From Pelotomaculum sp. (GTDB lineage: Bacteria; Bacillota; Desulfotomaculia; Desulfotomaculales; Pelotomaculaceae): 7,356 nucleotides of DNA. Shown here piece by piece: positions 1-5,131 of this stretch. Under the pieces are notes generated by a model. The model was not told the DNA's origin. It saw only the letters and a list, made by a program, of their open reading frames with translations, and searched no databases. The DNA lies in contig DNIT01000195.1 in the NCBI GenBank assembly GCA_003489345.1, forward strand, positions 1 to 7,356. Reading direction: 5' to 3'. Numbering within the stretch: position 1 is the stretch's first letter; each line of letters opens with the position of its first letter. A program made the position numbers and the translations under genes.

Positions 1-1
1 T

Positions 2-118
2 ATCTTTAAGGCCAGGGATAAGAAGAAACGGCCAACATTTAGCTTCCAGGGCAAGCGCAGCACCAGGATGATGTTGGAGATCGTGCCCTGGGCGCGGGAG
101 CAGTACATGACAAACTAA
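2..118 (+). CDS. 3' end of an unidentified gene (partial)
   Basis: An open frame enters from the left edge and stops at TAA 116-118, giving the last 38 residues of a protein. The tail is basic at first (KARDKKKRP) and ends in WAREQYMTN. The open frame, phage context and a following gap without another gene on this strand make it likely to be a real gene end. I do not recognise the family from so short a tail. It lies upstream of the winged-helix gene, with 116 bases between them, so it probably belongs to the early or regulatory part of the phage. What it does cannot be told from this window. Confidence 0.55.
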   Translation: MFKARDKKKRPTFSFQGKRSTRMMLEIVPWAREQYMTN

Positions 119-129
119 GGCGTAAGCAG

Positions 130-200
130 CGGGCTAGGTCTGGACTAGCTATCCAGCACCGAAAAGTGGGAAGCTCTACCCATCTGCCCGACTTTATTTT
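130..200 (+). terminator. Possible branched hairpin with U-rich tail after the first gene
   Basis: In the gap between two genes, CGGGC (130-134) can pair with GCCCG (186-190). Inside lie two smaller hairpins: GGT-CTGGA (137-144) with TCCAG-C-ACC (152-160), loop CTAGCTA, and TGGG (167-170) with CCCA (178-181). A T-rich run (TTTATTTTTTT) follows shortly after. This could terminate transcription of the gene ending at 118. The closing stem is only 5 bp and spans a long interior, so it is not a classical intrinsic terminator, and the folding may be chance. Confidence 0.3.
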
Positions 201-234
201 TTTATGGAGCAACACCGAAAGAGCAGGTGGAAAC

Positions 235-633
235 ATGGCAAAACAAGAGAACTATCTACCCATTAATGCCTTCTACATTACTTGTTTGAGGGATAAACGA
301 TGCTCAGGGAGAGACTACCCCCCAACGGTAATTTATAGGCCGTCGCCAAGAGATGATGAAGTAAAGAGAGTTGTTACCAAGTCTAGGATGGATGCCCTAG
401 ACTTTCTTATTTACATAGCCTTACTATCCAGGGCTGACCCGACAACAAATTCGTGCTACCCGTCAATAGAGAAAATCTGCGATGATTGCATGGGATTAGA
501 TCGTCACACGGTAGTACAACACCTGGAAGATTTGGAGCACATGCAGTACATCAAAAAGGAGAAAAAAAGGGGCTGCTCAACCACTTATATAATGACGGAT
601 TTTATCGAGTGGTTGAAGGAACCGCATTATTAA
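235..633 (+). CDS. Winged-helix (HTH_36-like) DNA-binding protein, possible replication initiator or regulator
   Basis: Predicted 132-residue protein. The ATG at 235 is chosen because AGGTGG (225-230) lies just before it; an upstream in-frame GTG at 166 has no such site. Residues about 52-120 look like a winged helix: a hydrophobic helix (ALDFLIYIALLSR), the signature CYPSIEKICDDCMGLDR, a recognition helix RHTVVQHLEDLEHM, and a basic wing YIKKEKKRG followed by STTYIM. This pattern is that of the helix-turn-helix domains (HTH_36 type) in replication-initiator-like and regulatory proteins of phages and plasmids. The protein stops at TAA 631-633, directly before a repeat array that in other frames encodes T/S/V/K/H-rich octapeptides, so the C-terminus may be truncated by frameshift. 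Role (initiator versus regulator) is inference; it probably binds DNA in the cytoplasm, perhaps the adjacent repeats. Confidence 0.8.
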   Translation: MAKQENYLPINAFYITCLRDKRCSGRDYPPTVIYRPSPRDDEVKRVVTKSRMDALDFLIYIALLSRADPTTNSCYPSIEKICDDCMGLDRHTVVQHLEDLEHMQYIKKEKKRGCSTTYIMTDFIEWLKEPHY

Positions 634-635
634 CC

Positions 636-726
636 AGTGTAAGTTTTCACACTACTACCAGTGCGGAAATCCACACTACTACCAGTGTTAAAAACCCCAC
701 TACCAGGTAGTGTGAAATTCCACACT
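636..726 (+). repeat. Four tandem 24-25 bp repeats with internal dyads (iteron or operator-like array)
   Basis: Four 18-base units begin at 636, 660, 684 and 709, each starting AGTG and ending CACT: AGTGTAAGTTTTCACACT, AGTGCGGAAATCCACACT, AGTGTTAAAAACCCCACT and AGTGTGAAATTCCACACT. The first two spacers are both ACTACC; the third is ACCAGGT, one base longer. AGTG and CACT are complementary, so each unit is a dyad; unit 4 is palindromic except for one mismatched pair. The unit 3/4 junction is itself a perfect 15-base palindrome, CACTACCAGGTAGTG (698-712). Evenly spaced sites of this kind are typical of replication iterons or repressor operators. The array begins 2 bases after the stop codon of the winged-helix gene, whose product is the obvious candidate binder. 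Confidence 0.75.
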
Positions 727-728
727 CA

Positions 729-777
729 AACAGATACCATATTTAACAGATACCATTTAACAGAAACAGAGAACAGA
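729..777 (+). repeat. A-rich AACAGA direct repeats
   Basis: AACAGATACCAT occurs at 729-740 and again at 745-756, a 16-base period, and the core AACAGA recurs at 759, 765 and 772. The stretch is rich in A on this strand, contains few G bases and follows directly after the 24-base repeat array. Such a strand-biased easily melted block next to iterons is what an origin unwinding region looks like, but it could equally be a low-complexity tail of a former coding sequence, since one frame is open through it to TAA 793-795. Confidence 0.5.
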
Positions 778-778
778 G

Positions 779-816
779 ACCAGTTTAGACCTTAACAGGT
801 CATAGTCTGGTTTTTT
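779..816 (+). terminator. Terminator-like hairpin before terS
   Basis: ACCAG (779-783) pairs with CTGGT (807-811) and GACCT (788-792) pairs with AGGTC (797-801) around the loop TAAC, and T bases run through 811-816. Together this is a two-part stem followed by a U tract, the form of an intrinsic terminator. The two stem segments are separated by a small internal loop, so strength is uncertain. It ends 8 bases before the terS ribosome binding site, with no convincing promoter in between. Confidence 0.6.
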
Positions 817-835
817 ATATTTTGGAGGTGAGATC

Positions 836-1351
836 ATGGCAGATAACCTTACCGTTAAACAGGAGAAGTTTGTCCAAGGCTTATTTGCTGGACTCTCCCA
901 GCGAGAAGCCTATAAACAGGCATTTAACTGTGTAAACATGAAAGCTGAGACCATAGATGTTAAAGCCTGCAACCTAGCTAAAATGGATAAGGTGAGGGCA
1001 AGGCTTGAAAAATTGCAGAACGAATATAAAGAGCGCAACATGGTGACAAAAGAAAGAGTGTTGCAAGAATATGCCCGACTGGGCTTCTTTGATCCCCGGA
1101 AACTTTTCAACGATGACGGCAGCCCCAAGGGAATCCATGAGCTTGATGATGACACCGCCGCTGTCCTGGCCGGCCTTGAAGTCATGGAAGTGTACGAGGG
1201 ATACGGAGAAAACAGGGAGTTTGTCGGGTACCTCAAAAAATATAAACTGGCCAATAAGCTGGGTGCCCTTGACAGTATTGCCCGACACCTGGGGATGTTC
1301 AATGACAAAGTAACCGTCACGATCGATAAAAAACTTGAGGACTTTGTCTGA
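836..1351 (+). CDS. terS: Phage terminase small subunit (Terminase_2 type)
   Basis: 171-residue DNA-recognition subunit of the packaging terminase. It binds the phage packaging site (cos or pac), assembles into a ring, and hands DNA to the large subunit for cutting and loading into the prohead. The N-terminus LTVKQEKFVQGLFAGLSQREAYKQAF (abridged here to its key features: KQ-x-KFVQ at 8-13, Q-x-EAY-x-QAF at 22-30) is the helix-turn-helix signature of the Terminase_2 family. A basic helical stretch follows (KVRARLEKLQNEYKERN, about 51-67) and then the conserved (R)VLQEYARLGFFDPRKLF region and a C-terminal KLGALDSIARHLGMF segment, both common in this family. Length is normal. GGAGGTG at 824-830 sits 5 bases before ATG. 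Its TGA overlaps the terL ATG by one base, so the two subunits are probably translationally coupled and made together. Confidence 0.95.
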   Translation: MADNLTVKQEKFVQGLFAGLSQREAYKQAFNCVNMKAETIDVKACNLAKMDKVRARLEKLQNEYKERNMVTKERVLQEYARLGFFDPRKLFNDDGSPKGIHELDDDTAAVLAGLEVMEVYEGYGENREFVGYLKKYKLANKLGALDSIARHLGMFNDKVTVTIDKKLEDFV

Positions 1352-3192
1352 TGTATACGGCCAGACAGCTCATAGATAAACGCCGGGAGCTATGGGAGCA
1401 GCACCTGGACCCGGAGCAGGACAAGGAGTTCACCGCGGCGGTGACCGAACACATGGTTTCAGAGGATGGCGCCGGGCTCCGTCAGGAGATACAGACAAAC
1501 CCGGAATACCTGGTCGAAATGTGCATGGTTATCGTCAACAAGGACCGCAAGACCGTACCGTTTTTTCTCAATGATGTACAGATGTCGTTTATAGATGACC
1601 TTAACCAGGCCATAACCGATTTTAAGGCAGACAGGCGCTTGAGCCTGTCGTTTTTGGTACTCAAAGGCAGGCAGCAGGGCTTTACCAGCATTATTACCGC
1701 TTACCAGCTAGCCTGCAGCATAACCCGGCGCAACTTCGCCGGCTACACCCTGGCCGACGACTCGGAAAACACCGAAGCCATATTCAACGACAAGGCCAAA
1801 TACCCGTATGAGCAACTGCCGGAGAAGCTAAAACCGACTGAGAAATACAACAACCGGCGGGAACTGCTGTTTGAGAAGCTTAATTCGGTCTGGCGCGTGG
1901 CCACCGCGGGTAAAAAGGGGGCTGGTCGATCAAAGACGCTGAACTTCTTCCATGGATCTGAGGCAGGCTTCTGGGACAACATCATTGATACCCTGGCCAG
2001 CCTGGGGCAGGCCCTCACACGGGATAGCATAAAGATACTGGAATCGACCGCCAACGGCTACAACCAGTTCAAGGACCTGTGGGATGATGACAACGACTGG
2101 GAGTGTAAGTTTTACGAGTGGTGGAAGACCGGCGAATACCGGCTACCCTTTGAGAACCGGGCGGCAGAGCGTGAGTTTAAACAAGCAGTTCAGGCTGCTT
2201 TGCCGGGCAAGTGGGAGGATACAACCCGGGAATGGGTTTATTGGCGCTGCAAGAACTTGATGAATACTGAGGGTTTGGAATGGGGCCAGGTTTATTGGTA
2301 CTACAAAAAGTGGGTCGACCTGAAGGCCCTGGTCAAACAGGAGTACCCCTGCTATGCGGAGGAGGCGTTTCTGGCTTCCGGGCGATCAGTCTTTGACAAG
2401 GAGATCATAGTCCAGCGCAAGGCAGAATTAAAGAAACAGCATCAGGAGCGGCCATACAGAATAGGCCGCTTTTCTTATCGGTGGAATGACCCGGACACCC
2501 AGGACCGCATTGTGGATGACAGCATCGAGTGGGTGGACGACCTGGCTGGACAGATCAGGGTGTATGAAGAACCGCAATATGGTTTCCCCTATGTTGTAGG
2601 AGGTGACACCAAGGGCGAGGGCAAAGACTTTTATTCCGGAACGGTAATTAACAATGTCACGGGCAATCGCTGCGCCACGGTCCATATGCAGTTAAACAAC
2701 TCCAAGCCATTCACTTGGCAGATGTATTGCCTGGGCCGCTATTTCAACAATGCCCTGGTCGGCATCGAAATGAACTGGAACACGGCCCCGATCGAGGAAC
2801 TGGAGCGCCTCAATTATCCTTACCAATATGTGCGGCAGCAATATGATCAGATAGGCAAAAAACTGGTGCAGCGTTTCGGCTGGCGAACAGACGGCAACAC
2901 CAGGCCGCTTATCATCGACAAGGAAATTGATGTGGTTGACAACTATATTTACCTGATCAACGACATTCCTACCCTGGACGAGATGCTGTCATTCGTATAT
3001 GACGAAAACAATCGGCCAGATGCTGAAACGGGCAAGCACGATGACTTGCTGTTTAGCGAGATGATTGCCAACGAGATTCGCTGGCAGCAGACCACGAAAG
3101 TCACAAAGAAACAGGCCCCGTTGAGCGAGATCATGGAATACAAGGACAAGCTGGCGAAGGCCAGCATGCGGAACCGGCGGAGATTGACGTAA
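1351..3192 (+). CDS. terL: Phage terminase large subunit (packaging ATPase and nuclease)
   Basis: 613-residue motor of DNA packaging. It docks on the portal, hydrolyses ATP to drive DNA into the head, and cuts the concatemer. N-terminal ATPase: a deviant Walker A, LKGRQQGFTS at 104-113, in which the lysine (K105) lies at the front of the loop instead of before the T/S, as in lambda gpA-type and many Firmicutes terminases; Walker B with catalytic glutamate in FFHGSEAGFW (E204); coupling motif ESTANG at 231-236. C-terminal RNase H-like nuclease: first acidic residue D419 in VVGGDTKGEG, E473 in GIEMNWN, and D564/D565 in GKHDDLL. All key residues are present and length is normal, so the enzyme should be active. 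The start overlaps the terS stop (TGATG) with a modest GAGG at 1337-1340, which suggests coupling. Confidence 0.96.
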   Translation: MYTARQLIDKRRELWEQHLDPEQDKEFTAAVTEHMVSEDGAGLRQEIQTNPEYLVEMCMVIVNKDRKTVPFFLNDVQMSFIDDLNQAITDFKADRRLSLSFLVLKGRQQGFTSIITAYQLACSITRRNFAGYTLADDSENTEAIFNDKAKYPYEQLPEKLKPTEKYNNRRELLFEKLNSVWRVATAGKKGAGRSKTLNFFHGSEAGFWDNIIDTLASLGQALTRDSIKILESTANGYNQFKDLWDDDNDWECKFYEWWKTGEYRLPFENRAAEREFKQAVQAALPGKWEDTTREWVYWRCKNLMNTEGLEWGQVYWYYKKWVDLKALVKQEYPCYAEEAFLASGRSVFDKEIIVQRKAELKKQHQERPYRIGRFSYRWNDPDTQDRIVDDSIEWVDDLAGQIRVYEEPQYGFPYVVGGDTKGEGKDFYSGTVINNVTGNRCATVHMQLNNSKPFTWQMYCLGRYFNNALVGIEMNWNTAPIEELERLNYPYQYVRQQYDQIGKKLVQRFGWRTDGNTRPLIIDKEIDVVDNYIYLINDIPTLDEMLSFVYDENNRPDAETGKHDDLLFSEMIANEIRWQQTTKVTKKQAPLSEIMEYKDKLAKASMRNRRRLT

Positions 3193-3212
3193 AACGGGAA
3201 AGGAGAATCCCC

Positions 3213-3518
3213 ATGCCAGAGTATGCAACAAAAGAGTATAAGCCGAACGATGACAACACCGACTACGCCACTGCCCCAGCAGGGACATGGGATGAGAGAC
3301 AGAAAGAATGGTGGCAGCAAAAGATAGAGCAGAACTTTACTTATCACCCTCCCAAACCAGGGCAGCCGGAGAAATACGAACACCTGAGAGACAAGGCCAA
3401 GCGACTGGCGTTCATGATTGACGGTTTTTGCCCGGAGTCACGTGAGAAGTCTATTGCCCTCACAAAACTCGAAGAAGCCGTCATGTGGGCTAATGCCGCG
3501 ATAGCTCGGAACGAATAG
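3213..3518 (+). CDS. Acb2/Tad1-hairpin-like protein, candidate anti-CBASS/Thoeris sponge
   Basis: 101-residue protein. Residues 42-101 match, from memory, the family now called Acb2/Tad1 hairpin domain: YHPPKPGQPEKYEHLRDKAK (44-63), a CPESREKS turn (73-80), and ALTKLEEAVMWANAAIARNE (82-101). The two segments should form two helices packed as a hairpin. Characterised members Acb2 and Tad1 are small phage proteins that oligomerise and bind cyclic di- and trinucleotides or cyclic ADP-ribose isomers, removing the signals that trigger CBASS and Thoeris abortive defence. Whether this one binds such ligands, and which, is not shown by the sequence; the domain also occurs in uncharacterised phage proteins. 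Residues 1-41 are a polar, Trp-containing extension (W26, W33, W34) not part of the core. AGGAG (3201-3205) lies 7 bases before ATG. It sits 20 bases after terL and probably shares its transcript. Confidence 0.75.
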   Translation: MPEYATKEYKPNDDNTDYATAPAGTWDERQKEWWQQKIEQNFTYHPPKPGQPEKYEHLRDKAKRLAFMIDGFCPESREKSIALTKLEEAVMWANAAIARNE

Positions 3519-3526
3519 ACGAAAAG

Positions 3527-3772
3527 GTTGGGGCCAACTAGGCTCTGGGGGCGTAAATACCGTTATGCGTGGGGCGGGCCGCTGGTATTTTCACGAAAGC
3601 CGGTTTTTGATAATAACGGATTCTTATTATCACAGATGAAAATAAGGGCACTTCCTGTTGCGGTTGTCCTGGAGGGGAGAACTACGACGGCAGGCGGTGC
3701 CCTTAAGGTAAAAAGAAAGGTGTCGGAAAACGCAAAAAATATGGGACCGGGCATAAGTAGCCCGGATTTTTT
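3527..3772 (+). ncRNA. Candidate structured RNA between the Acb2-like gene and the portal block
   Basis: The 270 bases between 3518 and 3789 have no convincing gene but contain a series of strong stems. Stem 1: CGT-AAATACC (3552-3561) with GGTATTT-TC-ACG (3584-3595). Stem 2: TGATAATAA (3608-3616) with TTATTATCA (3624-3632), 9 perfect pairs, loop CGGATTC. Stem 3: TAAGGGCAC (3643-3651) with GTGCCCTTA (3697-3705), continued inward by CCTGTTG (3654-3660) with CGGCAGG (3688-3694) and smaller pairs to a GGAG loop (3671-3674). A terminator hairpin closes the stretch. A small GTTG/CAAC hairpin (3527-3538) may begin it. It could be an independent phage small RNA, the 3' end of the terL transcript, or a leader for the gene at 3789. 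I cannot match it to a known RNA family, and ends are approximate. Confidence 0.55.
3747..3772 (+). terminator. Intrinsic terminator
   Basis: CCGGGC (3747-3752) pairs perfectly with GCCCGG (3760-3765) around the loop ATAAGTA, and six T bases follow at 3767-3772. This is a textbook rho-independent terminator. It closes the structured region and lies only 2 bases before the GAGGAG ribosome binding site of the next gene, so that gene must be reached by read-through, antitermination or a switch. CGGGC in the loop of the first upstream stem (3575-3579) copies the 5' arm and could pair with the 3' arm instead. Confidence 0.85.
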
Positions 3773-3788
3773 ATGAGGAGTGAAATAA

Positions 3789-4199
3789 GTGTTTTTGCCC
3801 AGCATTAGAATACCTGTTTACCCTGACAGGATAGCAGCGATTAATTGGAACCCGCATTCTCCACATACTGCGAAAACAAGGATTGATTACATAGAAATAG
3901 AGAGGTGTTCTCAACTTTTGGTGGCCATATACTGCGACATTGAACGGCAAATAAACATTATTGAAGAGCATGGCCTTGTGCCCAAACATATTATCTTGAG
4001 CTTAATTTGCTACGAGCAGATGATGATTGATGCTGCTACCAACGAGCAAAACGTTAATTTTGTTGATAAATTTCAAGGCATTGATATTGTTGTCCGGCCT
4101 GGAAATGAATACGAAGTAACCGTGGTTTGCAGCAACCAAGATGAAATAATCCATGCTAAAAGATTAAAGAAATTAAGGGATAGCAAGGAGGCTAAATAA
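3789..4199 (+). CDS. Hypothetical phage protein
   Basis: 136-residue protein starting at GTG, with GAGGAG (3775-3780) 8 bases upstream. I do not recognise a family. The first 35 residues are mixed; a helix-rich centre (CSQLLVAIYCDIERQINIIE, about 40-59) is followed by GLVPKHIILSLICYEQMM (62-79), then FQGIDIVVRPG and a beta-like EYEVTVVCS, and a lysine-rich end KRLKKLRDSKEAK. The layout (Pro-Lys, hydrophobic strand, tyrosine, then a 'Gly-Ile-x-Val-x-Pro' strand) is reminiscent of small cytoplasmic phage proteins found near head genes, but this is only impression. No signal peptide or membrane segment is visible. The DNA is visibly more AT-rich than terL and portal. Its TAA overlaps the next ATG by one base, so it belongs to the same translation-coupled block. 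Confidence 0.8.
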   Translation: MFLPSIRIPVYPDRIAAINWNPHSPHTAKTRIDYIEIERCSQLLVAIYCDIERQINIIEEHGLVPKHIILSLICYEQMMIDAATNEQNVNFVDKFQGIDIVVRPGNEYEVTVVCSNQDEIIHAKRLKKLRDSKEAK

Positions 4200-4573
4200 T
4201 GCCTGAGAAATGCCAGATCATCAAGACCAACGTATTCGCGTCGTGCGAGACTTATAACTGCCTCAAGCGCATATCCTGGGCTATTGGTAGGCCGGACGGA
4301 CCGCCGCAGCTGCACCATTACTACTGCGATGACTGCATGCGGGACATTCTTGCCAGCGTGCCGGAGGAGTTGAGGCCGGAGCCCTTATACCCGGAGTGGC
4401 ACGATGGACCTATGTTCCACGAGCCTACGCCTGAGACGGAACCAATCCCCGAGCCCCCCAAGTCCTACCCCTGCAAGTACTGCGGGGAGGAGTTTGATTC
4501 ACCTACCAAGATTGGTAGCCATACCAGGTACTGCGAAGCCCGGAAGGAGGCAATGGCAAATGGTGAGACCTAA
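4199..4573 (+). CDS. Small protein with two predicted zinc-binding sites
   Basis: 124-residue protein of unknown role. Two cysteine clusters are visible. N-terminal: C16 and C21 with C43 and C46 (YYCDDCMRDIL), spaced like a zinc ribbon or treble clef, with C5 and two histidines (H39, H40) nearby. C-terminal: C92-x2-C95, H108-x3-C112 in CKYCGEEFDSPTKIGSHTRY-C, a C2HC-type zinc finger. The two are joined by a proline- and glutamate-rich linker (about 75-88). Such modules bind DNA, RNA or protein; none can be chosen here. AGGAGG at 4186-4191 lies 7 bases before ATG, which overlaps the previous stop (TAATG). The next gene starts inside its last codons. Function in head assembly or takeover of the host is unknown. 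Confidence 0.85.
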   Translation: MPEKCQIIKTNVFASCETYNCLKRISWAIGRPDGPPQLHHYYCDDCMRDILASVPEELRPEPLYPEWHDGPMFHEPTPETEPIPEPPKSYPCKYCGEEFDSPTKIGSHTRYCEARKEAMANGET

Positions 4574-4886
4574 AAAGCCAAAACATCCCCTGGCGGTGGC
4601 CCTGGCAGATGTGGGCAAGCCCAAAGTGCATACCCTGCCAAAGGAAAAGGATTCAGGCGGGAAGCTTGCGGTCAGTTCCAGCAAATATTATTATCCGCCG
4701 ACGCTTCATCTCGATCAAACGGACTTCCCGGGATGCAAGGAATTTAGCGTTGGGCAAGTCGTGAACCTGGCCATTACCGCCGAGGTTTCCGGAGTATCGA
4801 CAAATGATACCGGCAATGAAAAGGAGTATCATGCCTCTCTTAAGATCACCCAGATCAGCGACATAACCCCAAGGAAGGGGGCTTGA
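4560..4886 (+). CDS. Conserved-looking phage protein, basic tail plus beta-rich domain
   Basis: 108 residues from ATG 4560, chosen because AAGGAGG (4544-4550) lies 9 bases upstream; a longer in-frame extension is possible but overlaps the zinc-site gene heavily. The N-terminus is basic and flexible (MVRPKKPKHPLAVALADVGK). From about residue 42, YYYPPTLHLDQTDFPG, a strand-like FSVGQVVNLAITAEVSGVS and a final HASLKITQISDI suggest a compact beta-barrel. This 'xVGxxxxLxxxxEVxGVS...AxLxI' layout is one I associate with small proteins coded beside portal and scaffold genes in phages, but I cannot name a family. It could be a head-stabilising or decoration protein; that is inference. It overlaps the preceding gene by 14 bases and the following TTG start by 3. 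Confidence 0.75.
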   Translation: MVRPKKPKHPLAVALADVGKPKVHTLPKEKDSGGKLAVSSSKYYYPPTLHLDQTDFPGCKEFSVGQVVNLAITAEVSGVSTNDTGNEKEYHASLKITQISDITPRKGA

Positions 4887-5131
4887 GCGAGATGATCAGC
4901 GCATGGTGGCTATTAGCTTTAACCTTGCTTTTTTTGGTCATGATGGAGTACCGCGAATACGAATGGCGCCTTGAGCGCAAGGACTTATATAACCGCATCA
5001 TGGCAGGCGGACTTAATGAATACCGGAACGAAGTAAAAGAAAAGCCTCCCCCGAGAGGCGGGAACATGGTCAGGGCTGGACTTGAGAAAGCCCAGAGCTA
5101 CCAGATGAAGATGCTAGGTGGTGATGGTTAG
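4883..5131 (+). CDS. Small single-pass membrane protein
   Basis: 82 residues from TTG 4883, or 79 from ATG 4892. TTG is preferred because AAGGA (4871-4875) is 7 bases away, while it is 16 from the ATG. A membrane segment, AWWLLALTLLFLVMMEY, lies at the N-terminus, followed by a charged amphipathic helix (REYEWRLERKDLYNRIMAGGLNEYRNEVKE), a PPPRGG turn and a C-terminal helix. With no long N-terminal positive charge, topology is uncertain. Small proteins with one N-terminal segment and a 'DLxxRIMAxxxxEY' motif are, from memory, common upstream of portal genes in Firmicutes phages, with no known role. It is too small and has only one segment for a typical class I holin, though a lysis or membrane role cannot be excluded. 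Its TAG overlaps the portal GTG (TAGTG). Confidence 0.75.
   Translation: MSEMISAWWLLALTLLFLVMMEYREYEWRLERKDLYNRIMAGGLNEYRNEVKEKPPPRGGNMVRAGLEKAQSYQMKMLGGDG

Noticed and set aside
126..191. tRNA-like fold
   Set aside because: No 7-bp acceptor stem, no T-arm GTTC sequence and no proper anticodon arm; only short stems are present.
166..234. Upstream GTG start extending the winged-helix gene by 23 residues
   Set aside because: No ribosome binding site before 166, the extension reads across a T-rich run and predicted hairpins, while ATG 235 has AGGTGG.
588..593. TATAAT box inside the winged-helix gene
   Set aside because: A perfect -10 hexamer, but no -35-like hexamer lies at the right distance and it is within coding sequence.
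636..726. CRISPR array
   Set aside because: Period is 24-25 bases with short degenerate units and constant 6-7 base spacers; no unique spacers of the usual length and no cas genes.
910..1320. Long minus-strand frames opposite terS, terL and portal
   Set aside because: They lie fully antisense to well-supported genes, lack binding sites and give unrecognisable proteins; shadows of codon bias.
3601..3727. CsrA/Rsm-type sponge based on GGA in several loops
   Set aside because: GGA occurs in the loops at 3618-3620 and 3671-3673, but the flanking consensus is weak and such sponges are not established in Firmicutes; too speculative to list.
3528..3776. 82-codon open frame from TTG across the hairpin-rich gap
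   Set aside because: No properly spaced ribosome binding site, low-complexity unrecognisable protein, and it runs through several perfect stems and into the terminator; better explained as non-coding.
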